A stretch of DNA of 64,000 nucleotides from Dipylidium caninum (GCA_017562135.1 QEYB01001312.1:1240001-1304000), one strand, 5' to 3'. Positions 40,395-60,700 are shown, counted from the first letter of the stretch. The notes: generated from the sequence alone by a model not told the origin. Made by a program: numbers and translations.

Positions 40395-42058
40395 CTTGTA
40401 AAAGTTAATGTAAAGAATAAACTAATGCTTCACTTAAAAACTGATCTCGTGTCCATCGCCTCGGGCTGCGACGTGACTGACTGCCCGGCAAGCCTTCAAA
40501 TGCTCTCGTCGTGCGCTGCCAGCCGCCACCCGAGATGGTCGACTGCTTCTTCTTCACAAAAAATGTCTACCCCGGTCCAAAGCGAGGCGGATAGTGGCGG
40601 TGGGCTTGGCACCTGCGAGGCCACCCACCGCCCACGGCCGGAGGGCGAAACGCTGTGCGAGGGGGCCGGGGAGGGGTCGTGGGCCTCCCTCCCCTCCGCC
40701 GTCATGCGCCAGTCAGCCGGCCACCGTCGCACAGCCATTGTTTTGTCTTCTCTCCCTAGCGCAAAGCAGCACCAACCTCAGCCGTCAACATGGGCGGGTG
40801 GCGAAGCTGTCACCCGCTTGGCCAGTGATCATAGCACACGCCGAATGGGCAGTCTGCTCTGCATACTCTTTCCTTCTAATAAACTTAACTTTCCCTAAAA
40901 TGCAGATACTAAGAATGTGTGATTTTCCTCCTCAACAGGCGGTAAAGATATCCTCCAAAAAGCAGATCTGCAATTCTCCATTCCTTCCCGCATGCATATC
41001 GTTGTGTGCGGTGGAACGACTTCATGTTCCCTTCGTCCTCAGCCCAGGCAGGAGTGTTGAGCCTCCAACATTGAGCTCGCTTAGCTCCTCGGCCAGAGCC
41101 ACACGCCCCAGACGCCACCCAGTAGGACATGGCTTCCCAGTCCCCATTTTCCTCTCCCTCCCTCATTTACTTCTTTTGAGTCATTGCCTTCACCGCTAGC
41201 AGCAGTCGGGGAATGTTGCAATAGGCAGCTGCTACTAACACTCCCATCTTTCTGATGTCGGATATACAAAAGGAAGACCTGGCACACGTTTAATTTGAGC
41301 CTCTTCACCTTAGCAACACTTCTCCGCCGGCATTCGTCTCACTAAAAGTACTCAATGTCGAATTCTACTGTCGCATTCGTAAAACGGCGCCTCATTGTGT
41401 CGGGGCGCAGTCGGACGCTGTTACCGAGACACACCGTGGCGACTGTCCCGAACATCAACCTGCCGGGGTGGGCAGAAATGGTCGGAAGGGAGGGGGACGA
41501 GGTCCTGCTGCAGCTGGGTAAATCGCCTAATTGTGTGTGTGCGTGCCTGTGAGGACTGCAATACTGGACTCCTCTAAATGGGAGCACCAAGCCAACTCCC
41601 TACTCCAGTGGAAGTTGCATTGTGTGATAGCAGCAAAAATCTGACTCCAAGATCCTATTGACACCTCTAACTTCCGTGTGGCAGACAAAAAGTGATTTAA
41701 GGTTTTGACATTAAACACTTTCAGTTCCCATGATTCCCTCTTGGACGCATTTTTGGCAACCACGGCTGATAGTTGCATTTTCCACGGTCAAGTCGTGGTG
41801 GTCTGTTCGCGAATCAAGGCGAGGCGGCGGCCTACCGGCACAATGAGCCCGAAAATACAATCGCGGTCGTGATTGAGCAAGAAAATGGCTCACGGAGATG
41901 GCCGTTCCAAAATAACCGCCGAAAAGGGCATTTTTTGTTGTAGAACGGAGCCTTCATAGGTCACAGAATTCCGCGGGGACGGGAGCGGGAGGATTAGAGG
42001 AGTGTCCGGCCACGCTGTGATGGGCTTTCCACCTGCGAAGCAGTTCGCGCTGGTCACC

Positions 42059-42076
42059 GGGGGGGGGGGGGGGGGG
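42059..42076 (+). repeat. Homopolymer run of 18 G
   Basis: Eighteen consecutive G. Such runs are prone to length error in sequencing, so the exact length may be an artefact. Confidence 0.9.
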
Positions 42077-44235
42077 AGCAGCGCTGCCTCACGGATGCGA
42101 TGATTTATGCCGCATGAGACGGTGGAGAGTCGCGGCTGCCCACGCGGCGGTGAGTCAGCCGCCGAGGCGTCGTCAGGACGACCGACCGGCTGCGTCGGCA
42201 GGCGGCGAACGAGCAGCGCGTTCGAGGGAGGGGAGAGAAGGGAGGGCTTAAGGCCCGCTTCGGCTCACAAATATACGCAAAAAGCAAAATGGTGTGCCGT
42301 TATTTCCGGCAGAAAGATAAATTCGCCCTGTGTTCGGCCAGAGTGGACCTAATTAGCATTCTAAGCGCAACAAATAGACCTCAGCCTAGCGTCTCTTTAA
42401 GGCGGATGTCCTCCAAGAAACTATTGCAGAACTGGGGTACTCCAAACATACGTGCTCACAGGCCAGGCCTTCTCCTTATTTACTCATTCTGAACTCACGA
42501 AATTAATCATATCCCCTCACAGGTTGTCTTTGCTCATGTAGTCATGAGGACTTTTTGTGGCACCTCCGCCACGGGTCTGTTTGATCCTGCCTTTATTATT
42601 GCAAATTCGGACGAATTCGCCCGCCTTTTAACTGGGGAGGTGAAAGAGAGCATATCTAAGTTGTGGTGCCTTGGAGTGAGACGAAAGGTAGAAAAGGGTG
42701 AGTTTCTCGGACATCTCGGCCTTAAGGGCACGGAACTGCTGCAGTCTGCAAATGATCATAACCTCAGGACTCTCAGGATAATAACTTCTCTTCCCCCTCC
42801 TTTCCGCTGCTGGCTGACCGAATGAGGACTTCGGCCTGTTGACTCTAAAGGAGACGAGATTCAACCGAGCCCTATTCACCGAAATCGCCAGTGAAACGCA
42901 CTCTCTGCCTCCTCTCAACTCGTGGTAAACATTTTGTGACCACTGGCAGACGACAGGTGGAGGAGTTTACGACTGCGATCGCAACAGAAGACGTTGAGAT
43001 GCTAGATGGTGATTAGGATAATCCCCTGGGTACTTGGAATTAGCTCGAGGAAGGCAGTTGCAGCACCTCCCTGGCCTCGGCCTTACGCTGCTCACCAAAC
43101 ACCTCGGGATGGGGCACGAGCGGTAAACAATTCCGCTAATTGTGAAAGGAAGTGCGAATGAGGGTTTACCCGGGGGAAGTCATCAAAAAGTGACTGCTCT
43201 CTCCACACCATTTACGGATAATTGTTAGGTTTGCTTTACTGATGGCCAAAGAGGAGGAAGTAATTTTAAAAATTATAGTTTCCCTCGCAGACTCTTTTAC
43301 TTGTCTACGAAGCCAAATGAGAGGTCAAGTGGTCGTGGTCGGGTAACCAATTTTCTTCCTGGGCCAAATAACCACTGCGTGTTGAGCAGAGGACAATGGC
43401 GACTGCTACTTAGGACATTTCCATCGGAGAATCGCCGTTATGGGACTCCTGTGAAAGGGAGGGGGTTTTGGAGGAGGTGGCTCAGTGCTCGTCGCTTGTC
43501 CTTAGCCACATGAAAGAGGGAAATTAGACCTCATCAGCCAGTTTATGAGACTGCTGTTGCCTTGAATGGGTGGTTTTAGCACAGTTCGTTGAGCATAAAG
43601 TGGGGATGTCGTGCCCGGGACACTGGTGTCCGAGTCTAATGTGGCTGGCCATCCAGGTTTCAAAAGTATTTTGGTTCAGGTAGAGCGGGGTATGGGGATG
43701 GGGGCGGTCTTCCGAAAATACGTCAACCCTGTGGGATAATGGGTCTCGAGATCATGTTTCTGTGGTTTTGAAGCATGACGAACAAGCGGCGAATGTCTCA
43801 TGTGGCAGGGGGCGGGTTGCGTCCGAGAGGAGAGCCATCGACGCCCATTCTCCCTCCGTCACGTCATTCATGGGACTAGCGCACCCCTGAGCCAGAAAAA
43901 TCAGCTGGATGCCTCTGCTTTTCCCGGACGAACCAGCTGAATGAGCACAGATGGCGTCCTACACCTCTCGCCAGTGGATTTATGTAAACAGTTAGCAGAG
44001 CACACACAGAAACCCCTTGGAGATGGTGGCAATTTCCTTAATTAATGCGATTCAGAAAGTAGACACGTGATTTTGCTGGGCTTAGCGTCAGCATCTCGTC
44101 ACTCTCACACTGCAGGATTTCCCCTGTTTGCATAACGCAATTGAAACGGAGCCAAGACCAACAACTTGTTCTAGCCACCCTTTCCGCGGCAAAGATGGCC
44201 CAAAAAAATCACTGGTCTCTGGTGCGTCCATCCCT

Positions 44236-44249
44236 CATTAATATTAATG
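44236..44249. repeat. 14-bp palindrome CATTAATATTAATG
   Basis: This perfect palindrome contains two TAAT cores in a local GC-rich context. It resembles a paired homeodomain site, though function is unproven. Confidence 0.7.
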
Positions 44250-45263
44250 CCCACGGGAGGTTGACCAGACTGAGGCTTGGCAGACTGCATGCATTTGAGT
44301 TATCACGCCTACCAGAAGTGAATAAAATCCCATTAACGCAATCGCTTCACCAAAATAACAATTATGCTGCAGGAGGAGGAGGGGCAGGAGGAGAATGAGG
44401 AAGAGAAGGGTTGTCTGAGGCGACCATCGATTTGCGTGGCGACGACTTCGAAGGCAGCAGCGCCTTTCACCTGCCCCAAGTCGCCCTCGGCGTTCAACAG
44501 CGCTCACGCGCGTTTTAAGCACCTTCTGCCCGGACGCGCGTACCGCCGCACGTCTTCGAGGAGGACTCGAGACGCGTACGAATTATGCGTGTGCGTGCGG
44601 GTGGAGTTACGATGAAATTTGACTAATAGACGACAACTGCCAACGCAATACTTGTTCACAGTGCACAGAGGCGTTTGAGGAAGCAAGCCAATACGATGCA
44701 GTCAAACGTGGCAACGTGGGTGTTAGAGAGGCTTAAGGGGGGATTAATGAGCTTGCGGCTGTGAGTGGGGAAAAAAGAAAATTGCTGCTTTTGATGACCG
44801 GTGCAGCAGCGACGCATCAACGTGGTCTCTGCGTTTTCGTCCAAATAAAAAATGCCTTAGGTGCGTGTTGAAGTGTTGCGCGACATGGCAGTGAAGCGGC
44901 ATTTGAGGGCAGTATAAAACCACGATTCTCTGAAAGTGGCGCTACCGATGGTCATCTGGTGGCAAGGAGTCAAAATGAAGGTAGATTAAAAACTTTCCCA
45001 CTTCGCTAAATTTAACTGACAATGCTCATGTTATTGGTGGCTTTCACAGACAGATTAGGTTCAGCTGGGAGGCTGATAATCTCACTTGGGGACACAACTT
45101 GCCCGTACTCACTCCGATTTTGTAGCAACTAGGTGTTTTCCGATGGAGTTGAACAAGACTTAACTGTGCTATGAACCTTTGGCAACCACATTGGTAATAT
45201 GGCAGTCATGGCAGTCAAATTAAGCATAAAGCCATCCATCCCTCCTCTGCCTTACTGAAAAGT

Positions 45264-45282
45264 CCCCCCTCCCCCCCCCCCT
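45264..45282 (+). repeat. C-rich homopolymer tract
   Basis: A run of C interrupted only by single T residues. Confidence 0.85.
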
Positions 45283-47407
45283 CCAATGATATAAAAATGG
45301 GGAGTCAATTAGAACGATTATATGAGTGTCCAATGCTAACAAACCTACAGGGTGGAGAGAGGAGGGCGTTGCGTAAGCCTACATCGAGTAGTCACCGGCC
45401 ACGTGTCCGAACTTTTACCGCACGGTGGAGCGCAACGAAATGAGGTTGCTTACGAAAGAGTGGGAATGAGATTCGCAAGATCTCCTTAGGCGTTGATTAA
45501 GGTAAAATCGTTTCTCTGCGAACGAAAGACATCAATAACGAGTTTTTCCCTTTATTTTGGGAACATACGGTAAATGAAAGCTATCGTTACGTGGGATGTG
45601 CTCCCTTCATGTTTAGATGGGCGCCTCTCAGTTTGGTGCATCCCACAATCGACTCAAAGCCTAGCCCAATCTGCCGCGTGTGCTACTAATCACCAAATAA
45701 GTAGTATCTTCCATTGAGTGCGCCGTGTTTGTCCTCTCCAAGTCAATACTTAGGCACCAAGCAAGGACGATCAAGAGATCTGGGGAAGAGGTCACCCGAG
45801 GAGTGGCACGAGTGCGCATTAAAAGGTTTCCTTTTAGTTAAAGTCAACGGCCTGAGCCTTGTCGCCTCTCCACTAGTAGTCTGCTGCGTGGGGGCGAGGG
45901 CGAGGGGCACTACGGGACTTGGTTTTTCTGTTTACATTTGTTATATCTGGGGCAGACCGTTTCTCCCACCGCAGCACTGCCCCGAGACTTGTGCTTCATC
46001 CACCAAAATTACGTGCTCTGATTTTTATTGTTTATAAAAGTTCTAAATTGCGCAAAATTAGGCAATCCACCCACACTTATTTGGGGAAAACGGTGAAGGT
46101 AAAGATGCAAGCACCCCCCCCCTCACCCAAACTATTGCATTTCATGCCATTTTTCTGATTAGATTGTGGAAGGTGGATTGGCAAGCGTCTAGTCCTATAA
46201 TTTCGTCAAGACTCTGGTATTGTTGGACTCTCCAAAGCAATTTGAATCTGCCATTAATGGGCGAAATCATCAGTCCCACTTGACTTCAGCCCTACACCGT
46301 CCGCCCATTTAATTATCTGCTCTGTCGTATAATTTGCTTTGCTAATGTTTCCACTGTGGCCGTATTTTTGTCTGCGATTAAGACAGTAAGTCGGTTTTTT
46401 TCCCCTTACCATCCAATTTGGACGCCTGCTGACTCTCCCCAATATGCCTCGCCGACATTGGGCGATCGCAGTGGGGTTGAAGGTCTGTCCAGAGCACAGG
46501 TTCACCTCTTACTCCAACTGGCATCGATTTAAGTAGACGGTAAACAACAGTCCAAACGAGGCCGGTATTTGTGACGGCTGCCGCGTCATTCGGACAATGA
46601 ACGTGGGCAAAAGGTGACTTACCGCCCCACGCCACCGCTGTGGTGGACGACCTTCAAGGACCCTATCAAGTGTCACCGTCCTTTAAAGTAAGTCCGTCAG
46701 AGGAACGGGTAGACTCGGTTAAAGGGGGGGAAGGGAAGTATTACGCTAAAAGTATTCGCGTTGTGAAGTCAAGAGGAATCATGGCAACGTTCCGCCTATC
46801 CCCTCATTAAAAGATTCCCCAAATTTTGGAGGAAAGGCGATTTGCAGTTTTGGGTTTGAAACACCAGTCAATTGGGCATTCTGCGTGGGCAAAAAGTACG
46901 GACGGCCTGCGTGGTGGGCCGCGGACACCTAAGACATGTGGGGGATCGTCGGTTGTGGGTCGTATCAGGTTGCAAAAGATGAAAGAGTTAAGGCTCGGGA
47001 CTTCTACTCTCAATGTAACGTTAATTTCGCGCTGTTTATGCAAGCTAAGCGGAAATGCTGATTCTTTATAGCTCCGCGACATAATGGCTACCGGTTCTAA
47101 ATGGCAGTGACTAGGAAAAATACGCCTAAACGATGTCCTTAGTCAATTTGCACGAGTCTTCTGTGGGCGGCGTGGAGATCTCTCCACTCTGTGTGAACCA
47201 GGAACTCTCCATCACTTCCATTTCTTGAAAATGGAGTTTCACTCCAATTTGTTCCCACTGTAAGTGTAATTGCGTTCCTGAGGGAGCGAGTAAAATGGAG
47301 GTGAACGCGACATGGGCGATGAGACATGCCTTTTCTGGAGTTCAGGTTAAATGGACTGGGCTGTGACAGCCCTCTTGGGACTCACTCGCGGTCTCAAATT
47401 ATCTCAC

Positions 47408-47419
47408 GGGGGGGGGGGG
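47408..47419 (+). repeat. Homopolymer run of 12 G
   Basis: Twelve consecutive G followed by GGAGAAGGA-type purine sequence. Confidence 0.85.
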
Positions 47420-50216
47420 AGGAGAAGGAGGAGACTCAAGGCACAATGGGAGAAAATAATGAGTCGGAGAGGCTCTGACGGCAGGGAGGCCACATGACGG
47501 TGTGGAGAGTCGTCCGGAGGATTTGCATCTTCGGGCGGGGAGAGGGGAGAATGAGTGGCAGGAATGCAAACAATGGCAAAGTGTTCAACCGAAATAAGGA
47601 GGAACGTGAGGCCAAATGCGAGGTGAACTTGTGGGCGACCACCATGTCAATCGAAACTCCCTACTGCCAAATGAAGACGTCCTCAGAGGCGAGTGCCGAA
47701 GCCTTCCTTTGAGGCGTTTTATAGGGCCTTCTTAACAGGCACCTCCCCACTCCCCCTTTGAAGCTCCAGTCAGGCGTGTCAGCTGTCACAATGCGAAGGT
47801 TCTGCTCTAGAGGGTGTTCCACCATTGATACATGTGAGTGGCACAGGAAAATGACGTCAGGCCAGGAGGAACTGTGGAATGAAGGCGAGTGCGTGACAGA
47901 ATGAATTGAAAGAGTCTCTTTGGCCTCAGTCCTCTCGCCGCATATCGCCCGTCGAGTGACCATCTCCGGCAGAGGAATGCTCCCAGAAAAGTGGGTGCTT
48001 CCTCCTCCCTCCACACGACCCCCGATTGGCACACTTTTATCAAAGTGTGGAAGTTCAGGAGATCGGCCCACCGGCCTGAGTAGCAGCGGAGTCGAGGTAA
48101 AAGAAAAGGAGTGCGGTCTTTGATGTGAAGGTGAAATAAGAATTAGGGACACTCTTTGTAAGAGCTCCAGTACATCACTTCTCTTTCGATTTTAACTTCC
48201 ATACACACACACATACACAAAACAAATGATGGAACGTCTGCTTTTGCATCAAAAAATCAACTTCAACTGCGCCAATTTCATAATTGCTCGGAGAACGTCG
48301 AGTCAAATTATGGGGGTGAGTTGGCTTTCCGCTCACATGTTTTAGCCGTCGGAGCCCTCGCAGACGATAAGATGTCAAAGAGAGGGACCGCGGCTTCTTA
48401 TTTGCCGACTTTTACTGACACTCCAGCACAGACGAGGCAATGCCAGTGGGGCGTCCAAAGGCGCGGCTAAGTGCTCTCACAGCCTGTCGCCTCCAGCGTT
48501 CGACCGCTCACTCAGTGGAACCTCAACCGAGACTCATCTGTGAATTTGTGCCTCAGTGCGGGAATACCAAGGAGGCAGGTAGAATTCGTGGGCCTTACGA
48601 TAAGTCGCAACGTGGTGGAAGAAGGCTTTGACGCAAGTACCGACGGAAAGCGTTGTTTAACACCGAGACGACGTGGCGACCATAGGGATCCACGGAAAGT
48701 GGCTGTCCCAGAAGACAGGGTAGAAGATGTGCCCTTGGGGACACGAGTAAGCACATTAACACTTTTTGCCCCTAATAGCCGGTCCCATATGCTCGCATAA
48801 AAGGCAACCGATGCTTTGAGGGCTGATAACATCTCCCCTTCACGCCAGTTCGCCCTCGCCTCTTGTCGAATAGGGAGCGCAATGTGGATCACGAAGAGGT
48901 GCTTTTTGTCGAAGTGGTGTGGCGGTTTCATAAAAAGGGGAGGACTCGCCGAGGCGGTTTTTTCCAAACCGTGGACGTGACAAGGGGACGGCGTGTTGGA
49001 GGATGAGTTAGGCAGTCGTTTGTTATCGCCATCCGTTAGACGTGGTTTTTCTCTCAGACACAGACATTAGCGTCGATGTGAGTGCAACCTTGACGAAGTT
49101 TTCCAGCCTTTAGGTTCGCGGATGCAACAGCTTCAATGACTTCCGACACGATGCAGAAGTAGACCTCTGATCAGCGCCTGGCTGCCCCTTTCCGCCGGGT
49201 CGTGAGAGTCAGCCCAAAGACAAAAACCCGCATGCATTTCAGCGAGTCTGAAAGCGTCTGCATTAGCCGCACCCAGACGCAACGACCTAATGCACACAGT
49301 AAAAGGACTCCGGGGCTGTGGAAGTCAAGTAGCAGCCCCTTTTCTGCTGCGAGGCGAGAAGACTTTTAGCCGTTGATGTCCCCTGAAAGGTGTGGTCTTG
49401 TCAGGCGGGGCCTTAGCCACGAAAAGACTGCAGAAGAGGCTACTTAAAGCGCTCCGCTTTTAATTTAAAAACCTCTGATGTGATATGACTATCTAACAAA
49501 AATGTTCAGTGCACGCAGCGCTTCCAAAAAGTGTGAACTGCTTCCGCTGTACCGTTACGGCAGTCACTTCCTAAATCCATGGCCCCGTGCACCGCCCATG
49601 CCTCCTCACCTGCACCTTTCCGCCTATTTTTGCTCTGTCCAAGCTGTGAAAGGGGAGGAAAGGGACCACAATGCGCTATTCTAAGGCTGTTAGTTTCGCC
49701 GAGCCCACGGCGGGTTAAGATTTAACCCTGTTTGAAGTCTCAACCAGGCATGCGGGAGGCGAAGGGAGCGAGCGACAAGCGAGTCTTTAGTGTTTGCGCG
49801 AAGTGAGAAAATCGCTATGCCCTCGGACCATAAATAGTTCTGCTCTAACCATAATACCTCTTTTATGTTCGAAACATGCGAAGTGCGAGGTGACGAGAAG
49901 GAATATCGGCGTCGTCAGACTGGATGCATTGCCAACTGAGGCTGACATCCCACTTGCAAAAGACGTGTGGCAGTCGGTTGATGTGGAGTAGCAAAACCGA
50001 ACGCCTTAGGAGAAGGAAATTAATGAAACGTCAAGAAGTAATAAATTTTTGCAGTTGCTGAGGTAACTTTTGCCCAAGGCAACATATTGTTGTTAACGCG
50101 TAATTAAGAGCCGAATATGATGATTTCGTCACTAGTTCGGGGCGGGATGGAAAAGCCCTTAGGCGGAGGTGGTGAATTGACGTTTTGCACGGCGGTGGGA
50201 GAATGCGAGTTGGAAG

Positions 50217-50237
50217 TGTTGTGTTTGTGTTTGTGTT
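50217..50237. repeat. (GTGTTT)3 repeat
   Basis: Three GTGTTT-like units in tandem. Confidence 0.8.
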
Positions 50238-51999
50238 GTACGCATACGCAGCCGATCAGCGCCGCGAGGCCGTAAAAACGCACACTCCAACCAACCCACA
50301 CACCAGGCGGCCCTTCGAGGCCGCTTAACACGAACACCCAAGCCGCTGGTGGAAAGGGCAAGACGGCGGGTCTCACTTTTGCTCTCTGCAGTGGGAACCC
50401 GCCTAAACAGGGGCGAAATTCGGCCGGCTCAGGTGCTCGCTCTCCCCTTTACGCTTAAACAGACAAACGAGGCGAGAGGGAAACAAGTGGCCGAGGATGA
50501 CCATTGCAAAATTAACTTCAGGCACCTTCGTATGCCCGTTTGGGCGATGGCCAGCGCCAACAAGTTTACGGTCCACTTGTAAAAACGACCAGGTATGCAT
50601 GGCATGACTGACGTCGCACCGGAAAACTGTCGCCTTCCCCAACTCCCAGTGCATAAAAGCTCCGGGAAACCATGAGAGACTAAAAAATAATCTATCTCAG
50701 TGACCGCATCGATGGGAGTGGGTTGTGAAAGGAGGGGGAAGGTGGGCGGTTAACTCCCGTCGCGGGGGGAGAATAATGCAAAAGTGGGAAAATGTTGAGG
50801 ATGGCGTAGAGGCTCGCTTCTCCCGTGTTATTAATTTCGAAATGAGGTACCGAGCGCCTCTTCCACTTAAGCGGCCGTAAATTGTTGTTCTACTGCCGAA
50901 AGTTTCAGGGAAATATCGCGAGGAAGATGACGGCTTTTATTTTTTGCTTAATTCTGGCTAACAAACACACCTTCCTTCAAAACATGGGGAATACGCGTGA
51001 ATTAGCAACGTACGCATCAGCTCTTTCAGCCTGTTAAGCAATCACCTACTGTCTGTCTAACTGCACCAGAACCTCGCTCCGAAGCCTTGGCTGCAATCCC
51101 GTCTACTTGTGACATTCGTTATGGTTGTTTGAGGGCGAGGGTTGCCTCCCCACTGCTGACTGGAGGTGCGGCGGGGACGGCTACTATCAGTAGAACCGAG
51201 GTGAACAGAGAAAGGTCGGACTACACCGATTAAACTTTATCTCCAGGCCCCACGACAAGAGGTCGACTGGCTGTGACGATTAGAATAGAGGATGAAGCGG
51301 CGGTGACCAAATTAAACTTCCATATAACGCCAGATGATGCGACGAGACGGTATTTTAGCCAATCCCATCTGGCTTAAGAGAATAGCTTCGCCAATGCATC
51401 TGACCGGGCGACGGATCTGATTGCTGGCTTTCAAGTGAAGGTTATTACGAAAAACGGTTGCTATATATAGTGCACCAGTAAGAGAGCACAGCGCAGCTCC
51501 TCCTACTGCTACCCCGGCAAAAAGCCTCTCCTCCACACCTCTCGCCTTCTACGCCAGTTGGTTGCCCCTCTTCCGACCAGTTCCGTACGGCGATGTAAGC
51601 GCTGAAAACGTTGTATTTATCTCCAGCCTACACTGTAAACTTTCTAGTGGCTGGTAATAACTTATAGGGAAATTAAAGTTAACTGAGGTGCAGGCGAGTA
51701 TTTAACTAAGGCACTGACAATCCCTTCACAGTCATGATTTTCTGCCAACGCCCTCACCTTCCCTGTTGTAATGGCGTATCTTATTATCATTTATAGGATC
51801 AGGCCGAGGCTGTCAGCTGTGACGTCGTGACCGGTCGCAATGCCTTCGCCTCTCACGCAATGCCTGTTAGCGCTTGTCACCGCTACGCGGAGGATGATCA
51901 GAGCCTCGCTGGTGAGGATGTGCGGGTGAAAATAACAGCGCTGACCGACTGACCGCTAGGAGAGGTCGTACTAGCCTTAACACCACAACCCGCATGTGG

Positions 52000-57671
<5,672 letters not shown>

Positions 57672-57789
57672 TTACCGCCAATTCGCAACGGAATCACGCA
57701 CAACTGTGGCGTGTTGGAGCACCTGGCTTTCCAGGGAGTCAACCTCCTGCTGCAACCGGTCCAAATAGTTGTTCACACGCATCAGCGGC
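57672..57789 (-). CDS. GOLGA3: Golgin C-terminal exon with conserved tail motif
   Basis: The exon encodes PLMRVNNYLDRLQQEVDSLE and then SQVLQHATVVRDSVANWR. In human golgin A3 the C-terminal motif follows the pattern PL-N---L--L--E-DSL--Q---HA--V--S---W, so this is the best single argument for the gene's identity. Reading on without splicing gives CGG and TAA at once. Alternatively GTAAGT at 57675 is a donor for a 45-base intron ending in ggcttttag at 57631; the following frame would run to a TGA at 57531-57533 and add 33 residues of Phe-rich sequence. I prefer the simple stop. Confidence 0.75.
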
Positions 57790-60700
57790 CTAAAAAATAG
57801 TTATTTGTCAAAATTCCGGACCATGACTACTGTTAGTAATAACATCTAGCTTAAGATGGGTTGTGTTGCGGACAGATTGGCGCAAGTACAGTAAAAAAGG
57901 GGGAAATTGAGACGGCAAACAAAGGACCAACGAAAGCCATACACAAGTCAATGGGCGGGGTCAGAAGTTACGGCCTGAGTGGTAATTCTCCGCCTCGGAA
58001 TGGCTCTATCACGGCGTGCACTCAATCCGAATACACGAAAGCAGGGAAGAGGGTACGTAGAAGTCATTGCTAACTTACTTATTTTCCAACTGCCTGCTAA
58101 AGTGCATCCGTTTCGGAAGGAACAGAGAGAAATTGTAGTTATTTGCACTACATTCATAATTCTATAGCATTTGATGGGCAAGTCTAATAATCTGCGAATA
58201 GCTACAAAGACGGGAGGATAAACGCGGTGAACGAGATCTCCCACCAGACAGGCCTTCCAGATCGTCGGAAAATCGGTCCACACAAAAATGAGGCTCCTTG
58301 AGATGGTGGCAATAAAGCTAGGTGAATAACTGCTCGACACGACGTATTTTAAGACGAGACTAAATCAGAAATTGCCTCATTTGCAAGCTTAGGGTCCAAA
58401 TCCCAAATCCCCTAATCTTCTCAAAAAGGGGGACAATAGGTCTGTCTCGTCATATACATGGATCATCCCACGCAGTTGTCTAATCGTAACAAATAAACGC
58501 ATAAAATCATGTCAGGAATGATAGGGGAGCCTTACTTGCTGTGCAAAATGGAATCATCGGTTCGTTCTGCAAGCAGTTTCTCCAATTCGGACACCTCGAC
58601 CACATTCACACAAACCGGAGAGGGGGCGGAAGCAGCATACGTAGTGGATGGATCGTCGCCAGCAAGCAACCGTCCCTGGTTGATCAAACCGCGCAAAGAT
58701 CCACGCAGGTCGGAAAGATTGGACTGATAGTCCCAGGCCTCCTGTTTTGTTTCTGCCAGCTCGTGTTTCAGCTGCATCAAATGTCTATTCAACACCTGAC
58801 AGGAGAAAAAAAAAATGTTGCTGACACTTAGTAGGAAAAAAAATGCCCCACTTTAAAATCGGCAAGTCTTAACCACCCGGGCGGCCAACATCAATTGCTG
58901 AAAACGGAAGAATCCACCTACGAAATGCATAACGTCATTGGCAGGAGGTGGATAAAAAAAATGGAATCCAAGTGCAAGAAGAAAAACCAAGATGGGGCAA
59001 ACCAAGCAGAACGGACACATAAAGCAATATTTTTTCCTAGCCGCCAAAGCTAGTAGACCCAAACACACAAATGATTCCGCGTGCCACTTTACGCCGGGCA
59101 CTCGCGAACCAAAGGGGGCTGTACATGAGGAGGAAGACTGGTGACGAATTTGCGATTAGTCCCCACGAAGTCTGGTGCTAAAGTGAGAAACCGCCCCAGG
59201 CATCCAAAAATGGTTTAATTAATATTTTGTTGGTAATGTGGTGGGAAAAAGCATTTGTTGCATCCTTCGAAAGATCATAAATTCCGTTGATGATTCTATT
59301 TGACCTAAAACTGTCTACAGTGGGGGAAAAATTTATGTCTACAACGGATAGCTTAAATTCTAGAAATTTTTCGGACCCTACCTCGTGCATCGGGTAAACC
59401 ATCTGAAAAACTACCCCCAAATTGGGACGGAAAAGAGAGTTAACGCCCAGATAATCGAATCACAACGAGTTGCGGAGACTAACTTAGAATGAAGGTTGAA
59501 GAACGTGACATCATGTCATCTTAGACAATGTTAAGTCATTCACAACCGTATATCAAAGCTAGCAATCTATACCTGCTCTTCTTCCTAACCGAATAAAATT
59601 AAGAGGTCAGCGGCGATAATAGCACACGGAAAAAGCCTAGTTACTATGATGCAGACGAAGTGAAGGGGGGGGCATATCAACATACCTGAAGAGCCTCCTG
59701 CAATGCCTGCACCTCAGACGAAGTGGACCGGTCATTAGAGCTTAAATGGGCTGTCAACGTTGCAACATTAGCTTGCGCAGTGCTGGCAATATGTTTGGCC
59801 TCTGACAACTGTTGACGTGTCTCCTCCAGTTCGTGTTTCAACAAATCAACCTCCTGCGTCAGCCGTCTCTGTGCCTCGGAGGCTTGCTGCCGACCAAACT
59901 CTTCGTTGGCTGTCTTCGATGACTGGGCGGCTAGTTCTTGTGTGGTCAGTTCGAGAGCCGCACGCACTTTCGCCAGCTCTGTTTGCATCTTTTCACCGGC
60001 ATCAATGCGCATCGTAACCTCAGCCGAAAGCATCTGGCAGTTGGAGCACGGAACCGGCGCTGGGGCTTCGACAAACTCCTGTTGCACACAAACAGGTTGA
60101 ACCGGAACTTCTGCCACGGACAGAATGTCAACTTTTTCGGACAGTTTCACAATTTCCTCCTCGCGATCAGACAACTTGGCCTCCAGATTGGCTGTATGAT
60201 GTCTCAAGTCTTTCACGGTGTCAGAGAGACCCATCTCACGTCCTTTAGTTGTCTCTAAGTCATGCAGCAGCTGACGGTGCTTCGCCTCCAGATCTTGAAA
60301 TTTTGAGAGACTCGACTCCAATTTGCCAACCTTGGTGCGAAGGACATCTATTTCTGTCTGCTGCTTGATATTCGTGTCCCTCTCGCGATCTAAAACCACT
60401 TGCAATTGTTGTTCAACATCGTTCCGTTGGGCTTCTGCTGCGTGCAAACGAGATTCGAGACCAGACAACTGGAGAGCCCAATCATCAGCTTGCTGGATCA
60501 TTATTTGATTGTGGCTTGCCTTCAGTGAGGCGATTTCTGATTGCAATGTGGAGGCTTCGTTGGTCCTTTCCTCCAACCGGTGAGTGAGGTCATCTATTTC
60601 GGAAGATTTTGCGAGCAGTGCTTGCGAATATGACACTTCAACCTGTTGAAGACGGTCACGCAATTCCATCTCTTTTGCATTGGCTTCTTCCATGGAGGCA

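Noticed and set aside
40314..40898. 194-codon plus-strand open frame
   Set aside because: It lies opposite copine sequence, shows no motif and has another 200-codon frame overlapping it, so it is most likely a composition effect.
41238..41277. Minus-strand peptide VFLLYIRHQKDGS resembling a C2B segment after SDP
   Set aside because: The acceptor is acceptable, but there is no good donor and it could not be chained in phase to any copine exon.
44462..44510. Minus-strand LLNAEGDLGQ before a GTGAAA donor, resembling the copine TLGQIV segment
   Set aside because: An in-frame stop lies just upstream and the only possible acceptor has no pyrimidine tract.
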